NCBI RefSeq assembly: GCF_022489025.1 | Contig: NZ_JAKVTG010000019.1 | Location: 1 to 58,015 of the forward strand | DNA length: 58,015 bases | DNA from: Planococcus halocryophilus | Lineage (GTDB): Bacteria > Bacillota > Bacilli > Bacillales_A > Planococcaceae | Direction of reading: 5' to 3' | Part shown: positions 7,834 to 17,840 of the stretch, one piece after another | How positions within the stretch are numbered: the first letter of the stretch is position 1 | Layout of the letters: every line of letters begins with the position of its first letter | The notes under the pieces: generated by a model | Databases searched by the model: none | The model's input: only the letters and a program-made list of their open reading frames with translations | What the model was told of the DNA's origin: nothing | Program-made: the position numbers and the translations under genes

Positions 7834-9582
7834 TTATGCTTTTGCTGAATAATCACGTTTACGCGGTGGAATCAACGATGTATCGACTTCTTCGTAATGG
7901 AAGATAGGTGCATCAAAGCCATTAAATTTAGCCATTGTCGTTTTCATGAATTCCTCATCGTTACGTTCCGGGAAATCCGGTTTGTAATGAGCTCCGCGAC
8001 TTTCGTTACGGTTAAGCGCTCCGATTGTGATTACACGAGCTAAATGAAGCATATTGCGCAATTGACGCGTGAACATTGCGCCTTGGTTACTCCAAAGTTG
8101 CGTATCCGTAATGCTGATATGGTTAAAACGCTCAAGAAGTTCTTGGAGTTTTTCATCCGTCTTCTGCAAGCGATCGTTATAGCGTACCACTGTTACATTA
8201 TCCGTCATCCACTCGCCAAGTTCTTTATGAAGAACATAAGCGTTTTCTGTTCCGTCTAATGCTAAGATTTCTTCCCATTTACGTTTTTCTTCTGCTTCGT
8301 GCTGATCAAAAATCGTTGAAGGAAGATCTTCCGCTAAGACATCAAGGCCTTTCGCATAGTCAAGCGCATTTGGTCCTGCAACCATCCCGCCGTAGATAGC
8401 TGAAAGCAATGAGTTTGCGCCTAAACGGTTACCTCCGTGCTGAGAATAATCACATTCACCTGCTGCTAAAACACCAGGAATGCTTGTCATTTGGTGATCA
8501 TCAACCCATAGTCCACCCATTGAATAATGAACAGCTGGGAAAATTTTCATTGGTACTTTACGTGGGTCATCACCTGTAAACTTCTCATAGATTTCGATGA
8601 TTCCGCCAAGTTTAATATCAAGCTCTTTAGGGTCTTTGTGTGAAAGATCCAAATAAACCATGTTCTCGCCATTAATACCGAGTTTTTGGTTAACGCAAAC
8701 ATCAAAAATTTCGCGTGTTGCAATATCACGCGGAACTAAGTTTCCGTAAGCAGGGTATTTTTCTTCAAGGAAATACCAAGGCTTGCCGTCTTTATAAGTC
8801 CAAATACGTCCGCCTTCTCCACGAGCCGATTCTGACATTAAGCGCAGTTTATCGTCTCCAGGAATCGCTGTTGGGTGAATTTGGATAAATTCGCCGTTTG
8901 CGTAGTATGCGCCTTGTTGATAAACGATAGAAGCCGCAGAACCTGTGTTTATAACAGAGTTCGTCGATTTCCCGAAAATAATTCCCGGACCACCAGTTGC
9001 CATAATGATAGCATCTGCGCGGAACGATTTAATTTCCATTGTCGTCATATTTTGAGCTGTGATTCCTTTACCTACGCCCTGTTCGTCAAGAACAAGTCCA
9101 AGGAATTCCCAGCCTTCATATTTCGTGATAAGTCCGGCTACTTCGTAGCGACGAACTTGCTCATCTAGTGCATATAATAATTGCTGACCAGTAGTTGCAC
9201 CGGCAAACGCTGTTCTATGGTACATTGTACCACCAAAACGACGGAAATCTAAAAGACCTTCCGGCGTACGGTTGAACATAACGCCCATACGATCGAACAT
9301 ACGGATAATTCCAGGTGCTGCATCTGCCATTGCTTTCACGGGACGTTGATTCGCTAGGAAATCGCCTCCGTAGACCGTGTCATCAAAGTGGATATCTGGG
9401 GAATCCCCTTCACCTTTTGTATTGACCGCTCCGTTGATCCCGCCTTGTGCACATACTGAGTGGGACCGTTTAACGGGAACGATTGAAAATAAATCAGCGG
9501 GAGAGCCTGCTTCTGCAACTTTAATTGCTGCCATTAAACCAGCAAGGCCGCCTCCGACGATAGAAATTTTGCCCTTCGCCAT
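7834..9582 (-). CDS. sdhA: succinate dehydrogenase flavoprotein subunit
   Basis: Oxidises succinate to fumarate with covalently bound FAD. The 582-residue protein starts with the dinucleotide fold ISIVGGGLAGLMAA, has the FAD-attachment His in RSHSVCAQGGING near residue 40, the active-site stretch ARGEGGRIW, and the C-terminal GGNRLGANSLL. The ATG at 9582 is preferred since AGAGGAG lies eleven bases upstream; the in-frame GTG twelve bases earlier abuts that site. This is the Bacillus-type (Sdh type B) enzyme paired with a single cytochrome b subunit. Confidence 0.97.
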   Translation of the reverse strand: MAKGKISIVGGGLAGLMAAIKVAEAGSPADLFSIVPVKRSHSVCAQGGINGAVNTKGEGDSPDIHFDDTVYGGDFLANQRPVKAMADAAPGIIRMFDRMGVMFNRTPEGLLDFRRFGGTMYHRTAFAGATTGQQLLYALDEQVRRYEVAGLITKYEGWEFLGLVLDEQGVGKGITAQNMTTMEIKSFRADAIIMATGGPGIIFGKSTNSVINTGSAASIVYQQGAYYANGEFIQIHPTAIPGDDKLRLMSESARGEGGRIWTYKDGKPWYFLEEKYPAYGNLVPRDIATREIFDVCVNQKLGINGENMVYLDLSHKDPKELDIKLGGIIEIYEKFTGDDPRKVPMKIFPAVHYSMGGLWVDDHQMTSIPGVLAAGECDYSQHGGNRLGANSLLSAIYGGMVAGPNALDYAKGLDVLAEDLPSTIFDQHEAEEKRKWEEILALDGTENAYVLHKELGEWMTDNVTVVRYNDRLQKTDEKLQELLERFNHISITDTQLWSNQGAMFTRQLRNMLHLARVITIGALNRNESRGAHYKPDFPERNDEEFMKTTMAKFNGFDAPIFHYEEVDTSLIPPRKRDYSAKA

Positions 9583-9627
9583 GTTAGTATTCACTCCTCT
9601 TTTAGTTCACCAATGATTGAAACATTC

Positions 9628-10242
9628 TTAAACGAACGCAAACAATGCTCTGATACCAATTACCGATAACACAATAAATACTAGAAGTGTGAAATAAGTT
9701 GCATATTTTTGTGCTGCTGCAGATTGTGTAATTCCCCAAGTAACAAGGAAAGACCAAAGTCCGTTTGATAAGTGGAAAGTTGCTGACAACACACCAATAA
9801 TATAGAATGCTAACATCCATGGATTACTTAAGATGTTCTCCATCATGTTAAAATCTGCTTCAGCTGCATTTCCAATTGCCACTTGGAATCTTGTTTCAAA
9901 GACGTGCCAAGCGATAAAGACTACTAGGAAGACGCCTGTATAACGTTGTGCAATAAATAACATATTGCGCATATAGCTATAATGTCCAGGATTGTTCTTC
10001 GCAGTAAACGCTATGTATAGACCGTAAAACGCATGATACATGAGCGGCAAGTAAATGACAAAGATCTCCAAGAAAATAACAAATGGAAGATTTGCCATGA
10101 AATGAGATGCAGTATTAAATGCTTCTTCACCTTGTGTTGCAAAATGGTTGACGATTAAGTGCTGCGTTAAGAATAAACCAATAGGAATAATTCCTAACAA
10201 TGAGTGCAGCCTGCGCATTAAAAATTCACGATTGTTATCCAA
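9628..10242 (-). CDS. sdhC: succinate dehydrogenase cytochrome b558 subunit
   Basis: Membrane anchor of complex II, which passes electrons to menaquinone. The 204 residues form about five transmembrane helices and contain candidate haem-ligating histidines in TQHLIVNHF, MYHAFYG, AWHVFETR and TFHLSNG, as expected for the single-polypeptide di-haem anchor of Bacillales. It opens the sdhCAB operon; a sigma-A promoter with perfect spacing lies 106 bp upstream. Confidence 0.95.
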   Translation of the reverse strand: MDNNREFLMRRLHSLLGIIPIGLFLTQHLIVNHFATQGEEAFNTASHFMANLPFVIFLEIFVIYLPLMYHAFYGLYIAFTAKNNPGHYSYMRNMLFIAQRYTGVFLVVFIAWHVFETRFQVAIGNAAEADFNMMENILSNPWMLAFYIIGVLSATFHLSNGLWSFLVTWGITQSAAAQKYATYFTLLVFIVLSVIGIRALFAFV

Positions 10243-10347
10243 AATTTTACCCCCCTCAAAACTTTAATTGGTAGCGTTCAGAGCAGACGTTTATTGGGAA
10301 AGCATCTGAAGCCACGCACCATCATGATACAATAATATGACATATTT

Positions 10348-10376
10348 ATTGTACTCCCCCCCTTTAGGAGCGTCAA
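10348..10376 (-). promoter_or_regulatory. sigma-A promoter of sdhCAB
   Basis: The minus strand reads TTGACG, 17 bp, TACAAT. The predicted leader is about 100 nt, long enough for post-transcriptional control. The spacer holds seven consecutive G residues. Confidence 0.75.
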
Positions 10377-10457
10377 GGCAACGAATCTCTTTTAAGCACA
10401 TAGTTATCACGTCTTTTAGCGGTAATAAACAAGCGATTCCCACTAAATGGTTGTGAA

Positions 10458-10472
10458 ATGTAAACGTTTGAA
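10458..10472. promoter_or_regulatory. catabolite response element-like site
   Basis: ATGTAAACGTTTGAA matches the CRE consensus WTGNAANCGNWNNCW at all but one position. It lies about 85 bp upstream of the sdh -35, between sdhC and the lysC terminator. CcpA control of sdh is an inference from this site only. Confidence 0.4.
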
Positions 10473-10483
10473 TAGATTTACGA

Positions 10484-10518
10484 TAAAAAGCGATTCTCTA
10501 ATTGAGAATCGCTTTTTC
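10484..10518. terminator. terminator of lysC
   Basis: A ten-pair stem AGCGATTCTC/GAGAATCGCT is flanked by A5 and T5 runs, 80 bp beyond the lysC stop. It is likely bidirectional. Confidence 0.85.
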
Positions 10519-10596
10519 TGACTAATCTACTGGGTTCACTCATGTCGCGATTGTTATCTAGTTACAGTTGAGAATTTGAACATTTTGTGAATATTT

Positions 10597-11124
10597 TCAC
10601 GAACTAGTATTTAAAGAGAACTTTGACGTATCTTCAATCAATTCTTCTTCAGACAAACCATACGCATTATGCAAAGCATTTGCGGATTTCGTCATTTCTA
10701 TTTCTGGCACTACGACTGAAATTTTAATCTCAGATGTGCTGACCATTTTAACCGGAATTTCTTCGCTTCTTAAAATATCAAACATACGTGCGGCAACTCC
10801 TGGGTTTGATACCATGCCTGAACCTACTATTGAAACTTTCGACAATCCAACTTCCACATTCATTGAGAGAAAACCAATTTCCTCTTGGGACTCCGTTAAC
10901 ACACGGCGCGTTTCTTCAAGACTTTCTTGACTGATCGAAAACGAAACTGAAGGCGGGAATTCATCACTGATGCTTTGGACGATGATATCGACGTCAATTT
11001 GGTTTTCCGCAAGCTTATTGAAAATATTAGCAAGTGAGCCATTAAAAGGTTTTTTATAAGTTACAGTGACACGCGCGACTCCCGGTTCAAATGCCACACC
11101 TCTAACGATTAAGTTTGTTTCCAC
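10597..11124 (-). CDS. lysC: aspartokinase beta subunit from an internal start
   Basis: In-frame internal translation start: AGAGGTGAT, four bases, GTG, giving ETNLIVRGVAFEPG as N-terminus and about 175 residues with only the regulatory ACT domains. B. subtilis aspartokinase II makes its beta subunit from the equivalent site. The sequence shows the ribosome binding site directly; actual use is inferred. Confidence 0.6.
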   Translation of the reverse strand: METNLIVRGVAFEPGVARVTVTYKKPFNGSLANIFNKLAENQIDVDIIVQSISDEFPPSVSFSISQESLEETRRVLTESQEEIGFLSMNVEVGLSKVSIVGSGMVSNPGVAARMFDILRSEEIPVKMVSTSEIKISVVVPEIEMTKSANALHNAYGLSEEELIEDTSKFSLNTSS

Positions 11125-11859
11125 AGTGATCACCTCTTGTATGATTGTGCCAGGTTCGTCTGAATAACTTGCTCTGACAGATAATGGTACATGATTATTT
11201 TTTGCGAATTCTACTGCACGGGGATGCAACACACCCGCTCCGAGATTAGCTAATTCTAACATTTCGTCATAAGAAATTTGCTGAAGTTTCCGTGCGCCCG
11301 TAACATATCTTGGATCAGACGTATAAACACCATTAACGTCTGTATAAATTTCACATTTCTCTGCTTTTAATGCGGCTGCAAGTGCCACAGCTGTTGTATC
11401 TGACCCACCTCTACCTAGAGTGGTAATATTGCCGATTTTATCTACTCCTTGGAATCCTGCGACGACACAAAAATAGCCGTTTTCCAATACACGTTCGAGG
11501 CGTTCTGTATGAATCTGCTCAATGCGCGCATTGCGCGGAACCGATTCGGTTTCGATTCCCGCTTGCCAGCCGGTAAATGATAAAGCTTCATGACCTAATT
11601 TTTTAAAAGCCATCGCCAGTAAAGAAATGGTTACTTGCTCTCCTGTAGCTAATAGCATATCCATTTCACGCTTTGGTGGCTCTGAAGAAATTTCTCCAGC
11701 TAATCCAAGCAACGTGTCTGTCGTTTTGCCCATCGCCGAAACGACAATAACGACACGCTTGCCTTTCTCTTTTTCACGAATTGCTCTTTTTGCCACACCA
11801 ATAATTTTTTCCGGTGTTGCAACAGATGTACCACCAAACTTCATAACGATTGTTTCCAT
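10597..11859 (-). CDS. lysC: aspartokinase (lysine-sensitive type, two ACT domains)
   Basis: Phosphorylates L-aspartate, the first step to lysine, threonine, methionine and diaminopimelate. The 420-residue protein has the kinase domain (KFGGTSVATPEKI at the start, TLGRGGSDTTAVALAAAL near 160) and two C-terminal ACT domains (from about 265). The ATG at 11859 has GGAG eight bases upstream. An internal AGAGGTGAT followed by GTG at 11124 matches the position where B. subtilis lysC starts its separate beta subunit, so an alpha2-beta2 enzyme is likely. A lysine riboswitch precedes the gene. Confidence 0.95.
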   Translation of the reverse strand: METIVMKFGGTSVATPEKIIGVAKRAIREKEKGKRVVIVVSAMGKTTDTLLGLAGEISSEPPKREMDMLLATGEQVTISLLAMAFKKLGHEALSFTGWQAGIETESVPRNARIEQIHTERLERVLENGYFCVVAGFQGVDKIGNITTLGRGGSDTTAVALAAALKAEKCEIYTDVNGVYTSDPRYVTGARKLQQISYDEMLELANLGAGVLHPRAVEFAKNNHVPLSVRASYSDEPGTIIQEVITVETNLIVRGVAFEPGVARVTVTYKKPFNGSLANIFNKLAENQIDVDIIVQSISDEFPPSVSFSISQESLEETRRVLTESQEEIGFLSMNVEVGLSKVSIVGSGMVSNPGVAARMFDILRSEEIPVKMVSTSEIKISVVVPEIEMTKSANALHNAYGLSEEELIEDTSKFSLNTSS

Positions 11860-11921
11860 TCCATCCACTCCCACATTTAGTATGTGGCCCTCAAAATGAC
11901 TAGCGATTTACCTACTAGACA

Positions 11922-12160
11922 CAAAAAGAGGCAGCTCACCGCAAACGCGGCAAACTACCTCTTTTATCATGTACGAAAAACGTCCATGTGAGATAGCCCT
12001 CCAGAGATTGACTCTGACAGCCCTGCACTTCTTAAATGCAGAACCAGCATGCGCAATAGCAGTAAAACGCACACTTCGGCGATCGCCCCTTTCACCATCC
12101 ATCTCAGATTCTGCAAATCTCCGAATGCTTACTATTGACGTTCGCGCCTCTATCATCACT
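11922..12160 (-). ncRNA. lysine riboswitch (L-box) with terminator
   Basis: The minus strand shows the L-box signatures ATAGAGGCGCGAACGTCA, a downstream AGTAAGC, GGTGAAAGGGGCGATCGCCG, CTGGTTCTGCA and GGGCTGTCAGAGTC, followed by a terminator with stem AAGAGGTAG/CTGCCTCTT and five T (11925-11964). High lysine should stabilise the aptamer and stop transcription before lysC. The region begins directly after uvrC, so the promoter probably overlaps the uvrC end. Confidence 0.93.
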
Positions 12161-12196
12161 TTTCCAAGTGATTTAATTATTCACTACAATACCACG

Positions 12197-13993
12197 TTAT
12201 GATTCACTTGGCAATGTATCTTCTGCAAAATGCTTTTCGATGGACTGTGCCAAAGCTTCAGGCATTCCTGCTTCTTTAATTTCTTCTACGGACGCTTCTT
12301 TAATTTTTTTGACAGATCCAAAATGTTTCAATAATTGCTGTTTACGTTTTGGACCTACTCCTTGTAGCCCATCAAGTGCAGATTGAATTGAATTTTTGCC
12401 CCGCAATTGACGGTGGAACGTAATAACAAATCGGTGGACTTCGTCTTGGACTCGTTGCAACAAGTAAAAAGCTTCACTAGTCCGTTTAAGCGGCACAATT
12501 TCAGCCGGTGAACCGTATAGCAATTGTGAAGTTTGATGCTTAGCGTCTTTTGCAAGACCTGCAATAGGGATCGACAAGCCAAGTTCGTCTTCTAAAATTT
12601 CACGCGCCGACTCCATTTGCCCTTTTCCTCCATCGATGACAATCAAATCTGGCAAAGGCAAACCATCTTTTAATACACGTGAATAACGCCGACGAATCAC
12701 TTCACGCATCGCCGCGTAATCATCAGGCTTTGATGCATTGCGTGTTTTGTATTTACGATAGTCTTTTTTAGATGGTTTACCGTCAATAAACGTAATCATC
12801 GCGGAAACAGCATCAGCACCTTGAATATGCGAGTTATCAAAAGCTTCGATACGTAAAGGCGTTTCGATATTCATCGCTTCTCCTAAATCTACACAGGCAC
12901 CAATTGTTCGTTCTTCTTGACGTTCTAACAGCTGAAATTTTTCTTTGATCGCCACTTCGGCATTTTTTTTCGCTAATGCCACTAATTCTTTTTTCTTGCC
13001 ACGTTGTGGAACAAGTACACGGACACCGAGCCACTCTTTCAACATATCCGGATCATCCGCCTCCGGAATTAGAATTTCACTCGGTTTCACATGGTTGGCT
13101 TTTTCGTAAAATTGACCAAGAAAAGTTAAAAACTCTTCTTCCGGGTCACGGTAAAGCGGGAATAGCGAGACGTCGCGTTCGATCAATTTACCTTGACGGA
13201 CAAAAAAGACTTGTACGCACATCCACCCTTTATCAACTGCATACGCAAAAACATCACGATTGGTAAAATCGTTCATCGCCATTTTTTGTTTTTCCATAAC
13301 AGTTTCAATCATATTGATTTGATCACGGTATTCTTTCGCACGTTCAAATTCCAGATTTTCTGCCGCTTCAGACATTTTTTCGACCAATTGCTCTTTTACT
13401 TCACGGAATCCACCATTCAAGAACTTCGTAATTCCATCAATCAATTCTTGATAGGTCTCTTTTTCAACTGGTTTTACACATGGTGCTAAACATTGCCCCA
13501 AATGGTAGTACAAGCATACGCGATCTGGCATGGTATGACATTTACGTAATGGGTATAACCGGTCTAATAACTTTTTCGTTTCTGCCGCTGCGTATGCGTT
13601 GGGATAAGGTCCAAAGTATTTACCCTTGTCTTTCTTCACTTGTCTTGTCGTAATCAGTTTGGGATGACGTTCTCCTGTAATTTTCAAATAAGGATAGCTT
13701 TTATCATCTTTTAACATTATATTGTATTTCGGATCGTATTTTTTGATCAAGTTCAATTCTAGAATTAGCGCTTCTTTATCAGAAGACGTAATAATGTATT
13801 CAAAATCGACAATTTCGTTAACCAACCGCTGCGTTTTTGTATCGTGGCTGCCTGTAAAATAAGAGCGTACACGATTTTTTAACACCTTTGCTTTCCCGAC
13901 GTAAATAACCGTATTTTGACGATCTTTCATCAAATAACAGCCGGGCTGGTCAGGCAATATTGCCAATTTATGTCGAATCAATTCGTTTGCCAT
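12197..13993 (-). CDS. uvrC: excinuclease ABC subunit C
   Basis: Makes the dual incisions around bulky lesions in nucleotide excision repair with UvrA and UvrB. The 598 residues show the GIY-YIG endonuclease domain ([20 protein letters not shown], residues 15-35), a UvrB-interacting UVR segment near 200-235, the RNase H-like C-terminal nuclease domain ([24 protein letters not shown]) and C-terminal helix-hairpin-helix repeats ([19 protein letters not shown]). The ATG at 13993 follows AGGGTGAT; a GTG nine bases earlier lies in that site. It sits between trxA and lysC exactly as in B. subtilis. Confidence 0.97.
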   Translation of the reverse strand: MANELIRHKLAILPDQPGCYLMKDRQNTVIYVGKAKVLKNRVRSYFTGSHDTKTQRLVNEIVDFEYIITSSDKEALILELNLIKKYDPKYNIMLKDDKSYPYLKITGERHPKLITTRQVKKDKGKYFGPYPNAYAAAETKKLLDRLYPLRKCHTMPDRVCLYYHLGQCLAPCVKPVEKETYQELIDGITKFLNGGFREVKEQLVEKMSEAAENLEFERAKEYRDQINMIETVMEKQKMAMNDFTNRDVFAYAVDKGWMCVQVFFVRQGKLIERDVSLFPLYRDPEEEFLTFLGQFYEKANHVKPSEILIPEADDPDMLKEWLGVRVLVPQRGKKKELVALAKKNAEVAIKEKFQLLERQEERTIGACVDLGEAMNIETPLRIEAFDNSHIQGADAVSAMITFIDGKPSKKDYRKYKTRNASKPDDYAAMREVIRRRYSRVLKDGLPLPDLIVIDGGKGQMESAREILEDELGLSIPIAGLAKDAKHQTSQLLYGSPAEIVPLKRTSEAFYLLQRVQDEVHRFVITFHRQLRGKNSIQSALDGLQGVGPKRKQQLLKHFGSVKKIKEASVEEIKEAGMPEALAQSIEKHFAEDTLPSES

Positions 13994-14007
13994 GTTTATC
14001 ACCCTAT

Positions 14008-14039
14008 TAAAAAACCGGGTACCATCACTGGACCCGGTT
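14008..14039 (-). terminator. terminator of trxA
   Basis: The stem AACCGGGT/ACCCGGTT is followed by a T-run just after the trxA stop and ends before the uvrC ribosome binding site, so uvrC may depend on readthrough or its own promoter. Confidence 0.8.
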
Positions 14040-14044
14040 AAGAA

Positions 14045-14359
14045 TTATGCGTGTTTTTCAACCAATTCAGCTAATGCTTCTTTTGGTCGGAAACCAACTA
14101 CTTTATCAACTGTTTCGCCGTCTTTCAACAATAGTAAAGTTGGAATTGACATAATGCCATAGTTTCCAGCTGTTTCTTGGTTTTGATCGACATCAACTTT
14201 TACGATTTTTACTTTATCGCTCATTTCAGCGTCTAATTCTTCTAGCACAGGAGCGATCATTTTACATGGTCCGCACCAAGTTGCCCAAAAATCTACTAAA
14301 ACGAGTCCTTCTGATACTTCTTGTGAAAAGTTCTGATCTGTACCGTGTACAATTGCCAT
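14045..14359 (-). CDS. trxA: thioredoxin
   Basis: Small cytosolic disulfide reductase, 104 residues, active site WCGPC with Cys29 and Cys32, cis-Pro in [19 protein letters not shown] precedes the ATG at 14359; the frame could be read 16 codons further up but without a ribosome binding site. An extended -10 (TGCTATACT, 14398-14406) lies just upstream, and the gene has its own terminator, so it is probably monocistronic. Confidence 0.97.
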   Translation of the reverse strand: MAIVHGTDQNFSQEVSEGLVLVDFWATWCGPCKMIAPVLEELDAEMSDKVKIVKVDVDQNQETAGNYGIMSIPTLLLLKDGETVDKVVGFRPKEALAELVEKHA

Positions 14360-14513
14360 GAATAATTCCTCCTTATGATTAACCAAACTATATACAGAGT
14401 ATAGCATGTGCCAAAAACACTAGCTATTTTTTTGCCTACTCTTTTATTACCCTCATTTAGTTCGATTAAACGGCGGGATTTTGGTTTTACACGCCGATAA
14501 AATCGATAAACAA

Positions 14514-14553
14514 AAACAGGTAGAGAAAGTTACGTAACTTTCTCTACCTGTTT
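14514..14553. terminator. bidirectional terminator after etfA
   Basis: A perfect long inverted repeat (AAACAGGTAGAGAAAGTTA and its complement) follows the etfA stop and is flanked by A and T tracts. Confidence 0.88.
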
Positions 14554-14562
14554 AAATTTGAT

Positions 14563-15528
14563 TTACATCACTTTTTTAAACTCTTCTGTTAACATCGGGA
14601 TGACTTCGAACAAGTCACCAACGATTCCATAGTCTGCAACTTTAAAGATATTTGCTTCTGGGTCTTTGTTGATAGCTACGATAACTTTTGAGTTAGACAT
14701 ACCCGCCATATGCTGGATTGCTCCAGAAATACCAGCTGCGATATACAAGTCAGGCGTTACGACTTTACCTGTTTGGCCAATTTGTAGTGAATAATCGCAA
14801 TAATCCGCGTCACATGCCCCGCGAGATGCACCAACAGCACCACCAAGAAGATTTGCAAGTTCTTGTAAAGGTTCGAATCCTTCCGTACTCTTCACACCAC
14901 GACCTCCAGCTACGATTACTTTCGCTTCCGAAAGATCGACACCTTCAGTTGATTTGCGGACAACGTTTTTAATAATTGTGCGCAAGTTTGTGATATCAAC
15001 AGATAGAGAACTTACATCACCAGAGCGCTCTTGTCTTTCAAGAGGTGCAATATTGTTCGCACGTACTGTAATAAAGTCAATGCCATCTTTTAGTTTTACC
15101 TTCTCGAATGCTTTACCAGAGAAGATTGGGCGAATAAATACGGCATCGTCGCCTTCACCTTCAATGTCCGTTACATCTGAAATTAATCCAGCTTGTAATT
15201 TAGAAGCAATTTTTGGTGCCAAGTCTTTACCAACTGATGTGTGACCAAAAACAAGTCCTTCTGGGCTTTCTTGTTCAACGACTGCCATGAATGCTTGACC
15301 ATAGCCATCAGATGTATATGATTTCAAATGTGGATGTTCAACTGTAACAACACGATCAGCCCCGTACGCAACTAACTCAGCGCCGAAGTCTGCAACCGCA
15401 TCCCCAATTAAAACACCTACTACTTCGCCGCCGCCAGAAATTTTCTTAGCAGCTGCAATTGCTTCAAATGAAACATTACGTAAAGCGCCTTCGCGCGTTT
15501 CGCCTAAAACTAATACTTTCTTCGCCAT
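14563..15528 (-). CDS. etfA: electron transfer flavoprotein alpha subunit
   Basis: FAD-binding subunit of the flavoprotein that takes electrons from acyl-CoA dehydrogenases. The 321-residue protein has the alpha C-terminal FAD domain: VVAGGRGVKS near residue 208, QIGQTGKVVTPDLYIA near 250, and AINKDPEANIFKVADYGIVG near 285. It follows etfB after a 120-bp gap, wider than usual, containing a small hairpin (AATTCAT/ATGAATT). It ends the lcfA-fadR-fadB-etfB-etfA fatty acid degradation block. Confidence 0.96.
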   Translation of the reverse strand: MAKKVLVLGETREGALRNVSFEAIAAAKKISGGGEVVGVLIGDAVADFGAELVAYGADRVVTVEHPHLKSYTSDGYGQAFMAVVEQESPEGLVFGHTSVGKDLAPKIASKLQAGLISDVTDIEGEGDDAVFIRPIFSGKAFEKVKLKDGIDFITVRANNIAPLERQERSGDVSSLSVDITNLRTIIKNVVRKSTEGVDLSEAKVIVAGGRGVKSTEGFEPLQELANLLGGAVGASRGACDADYCDYSLQIGQTGKVVTPDLYIAAGISGAIQHMAGMSNSKVIVAINKDPEANIFKVADYGIVGDLFEVIPMLTEEFKKVM

Positions 15529-15648
15529 AGTCCGTTTACCCCCTAAGTAGATGTGAAAACTGTTCCTGATTTTACGAGATAGAAATTCATAGTAATCATG
15601 AATTGATTTTTAAAATTTATAGTGAATCTTTAAGAGATTTGAAATTTA

Positions 15649-16422
15649 TTAAATAACTTTCGCTTCGTTACGTAGTAAGCTAACTAGTTCTGTTACTTGG
15701 TTTGAAAGATCGCCTTCAAGAATACGGCCAGCTGCTTTTTTCGGTGGCAAGTAAATTTCGATTGTTTCTGTTTTCGCTTCTACATCGTCTTCTTCGATAT
15801 CTAAATCATCCAATTCCAATTCTTCAAGCGGTTTTTTCTTCGCTTTCATGATTCCTGGAAGTGATGGATAGCGCGGCTCGTTTAAGCCTTGTTGAGCTGT
15901 TACTAGAAGAGGTAGTGAAGTTTCTAACTCTTCTGCATCGCCTTCGATATCACGGATAATCGATACTTTTTCGCCCTCAATGCTTAAGCTAGTAATCGTC
16001 GTCACATAATTGATGCCTAGTAAATCTGCAACACGTGGTCCAACTTGTCCAGATCCACCATCAATTGCTACGTTACCTGCTAAAATCAAATCTGCTTTTT
16101 TGTCTTTCAAATATTCAGCCAGTATGTATGCAGAAGTAAATTGATCCATTTCTTCAACATCGTCTTCTGTATTGATTAATACGGCTTTGTCAGCTCCCAT
16201 TGCTAGTGCTGTGCGAAGCTGTTTCTCTGCTTCATCATTACCGATTGTAATTACTGTGACTTCTCCGCCATGTGCATCGCGGACAGTTATTGCTTCTTCA
16301 ATTGCGTACTCATCATATGGATTAATGATGAATTCCGCACCATCTTCCTGGATTTTCCCACCTGAAACAACGATTTTCTCTTCTGTGTCAAACGTACGTT
16401 TTACTAATACATAAATGTTCAT
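15649..16422 (-). CDS. etfB: electron transfer flavoprotein beta subunit
   Basis: AMP-binding partner of EtfA, 257 residues. It has the beta-subunit signatures NPYDEYAIEEAI near residue 35, AGNVAIDGGSGQVGPRVADLL near 115 and a loop EPRYPSLPGIMKAKKKPLE near 182. GGGAGG lies upstream of the ATG. Twenty bases separate it from fadB, consistent with one operon. Confidence 0.96.
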   Translation of the reverse strand: MNIYVLVKRTFDTEEKIVVSGGKIQEDGAEFIINPYDEYAIEEAITVRDAHGGEVTVITIGNDEAEKQLRTALAMGADKAVLINTEDDVEEMDQFTSAYILAEYLKDKKADLILAGNVAIDGGSGQVGPRVADLLGINYVTTITSLSIEGEKVSIIRDIEGDAEELETSLPLLVTAQQGLNEPRYPSLPGIMKAKKKPLEELELDDLDIEEDDVEAKTETIEIYLPPKKAAGRILEGDLSNQVTELVSLLRNEAKVI

Positions 16423-16442
16423 GAACGTAAACCTCCCAAGTA

Positions 16443-17216
16443 TTATTTCCCTTTAAATTGTGCTTCACGTTTTTCCAGAAATGCCTGGATTCCTTCTTTA
16501 GCATCTTCTGAAACAAATACCGTTCCAAAAGACTGCGCTTCTGCATCTACACCTTCATAATAAGATGCAGGTTTTGAATACTGCAACATTTGAATTGCCG
16601 CTTTAACAGAAACCGGACTTTTCTTTGCAATTTTCCGCGCAATTGTAAGCGTTTCCGAAAGTAGGTCTTCTTCTGAATATGCACGGTTAGCTAAGCCATA
16701 TTGCGCAGCTTCTGTTCCAGTGATTGGATCACTCGTCAATAACATTTCAGCTGCTTTCGCTGCGCCTACATATCTCGGCAATCGCTGTGTTCCAGCAAAA
16801 CCGGGAATCAACCCTAGTTGAAGCTCCGGTAATCCTAGTTTAGCATTTTCAGTGACAAATCGCATGTGACAACTCATTGCCAATTCCAATCCACCACCTA
16901 AAGCTGCCCCATGAATTGCCGCTATGACTGGCTTATGGAAAGTTTCAACTCGCTCAAAAACTTCCTGGCCACTCGCTGACAATTTCGAAAATTCTTCTCC
17001 TGAAGAAACTTGAGTAAACTCTTTAATGTCTGCTCCTGCAGAAAAGAACCTTCCTTCTCCGTGCAAGACAATCACGCGAACTTCATCATCATTCTCCACT
17101 TGGTTTAACAATTCATCAACTTCTAAAATAAGCGAACGCGATAGCGCATTTGCCGGTGGACGATTGATCGTCGCAATAGCTACACCATCTTCTTTTTTCC
17201 AACTAATAAATTCCAT
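16443..17216 (-). CDS. fadB: enoyl-CoA hydratase
   Basis: Hydrates trans-2-enoyl-CoA to 3-hydroxyacyl-CoA in beta-oxidation. The 257-residue crotonase-fold protein shows [13 protein letters not shown] near residue 55, the oxyanion-hole segment [19 protein letters not shown] near 103 with catalytic Glu, and the second Glu in [21 protein letters not shown] near 130. It corresponds to B. subtilis FadB (YsiB), which is a hydratase and not the fused E. coli FadB. Confidence 0.95.
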   Translation of the reverse strand: MEFISWKKEDGVAIATINRPPANALSRSLILEVDELLNQVENDDEVRVIVLHGEGRFFSAGADIKEFTQVSSGEEFSKLSASGQEVFERVETFHKPVIAAIHGAALGGGLELAMSCHMRFVTENAKLGLPELQLGLIPGFAGTQRLPRYVGAAKAAEMLLTSDPITGTEAAQYGLANRAYSEEDLLSETLTIARKIAKKSPVSVKAAIQMLQYSKPASYYEGVDAEAQSFGTVFVSEDAKEGIQAFLEKREAQFKGK

Positions 17217-17233
17217 CTAATGAGCCCCTTTCT

Positions 17234-17818
17234 TTAAGCTTGCATACCTTTAAGCAGCAAACGTTGAACTTGTGGTGCGAGGTCAACTAAATTGTATTTA
17301 TGTTCATTCATGACCCAAGTTGTAATGGTCTCATCCATTGTACCAAAAACCATCTGTCTAGCTAAACGAATATCCATTTCTTTATCAAATGCTCCGTCAT
17401 CCATACCTTGAATCAGAATTTTATCCATCAATTTTAAATACTCCCGAAGCACATTATTTATTTTTGTACGAAGTTCAGAATTTGATTGACGCAATTCTAA
17501 TTGCGTCACAATCGCCAAGTGGATATCGCTTGCTAACAAGTCAAAATGACTTTCGATCATTAATCCTAACTTTGTTGAAGCACTCAAGTCACGTGCGATA
17601 ATTTGTTCGAGTTTATCAACAAAAACGCCCATCTTTTCTTGAAATACAGAAATCAAAATGTCTTCCTTGTTTTCAAAATACAAATAAATGGTTCCGTCAG
17701 CTACTCCTGCTTGTTTAGCTATTTTCGAAACTTGCGCTTGATGATAGCCATTTTCAGCAATCACAATAACTGCCGCATCTATAATTTGCTTATATTTCGG
17801 CTTATTTCTTTTCTCCAC
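17234..17818 (-). CDS. fadR: TetR family fatty acid degradation repressor
   Basis: Represses fatty acid degradation genes until long-chain acyl-CoA binds. With a GTG start at 17818 (GGTGGTGAC upstream) it is 194 residues, the length of B. subtilis FadR. The helix-turn-helix is AENGYHQAQVSKIAKQAGVADGT with YLYFENKEDIL after it; the C-terminal part holds TQLELRQSN and RLARQMVFGTMDETITTWVM, as in B. subtilis FadR. A matching palindromic operator lies immediately upstream, so autoregulation together with the downstream fadB-etf genes is likely. Confidence 0.95.
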   Translation of the reverse strand: MEKRNKPKYKQIIDAAVIVIAENGYHQAQVSKIAKQAGVADGTIYLYFENKEDILISVFQEKMGVFVDKLEQIIARDLSASTKLGLMIESHFDLLASDIHLAIVTQLELRQSNSELRTKINNVLREYLKLMDKILIQGMDDGAFDKEMDIRLARQMVFGTMDETITTWVMNEHKYNLVDLAPQVQRLLLKGMQA

Positions 17819-17840
17819 TACGTCACCACCCAAAAAAATA

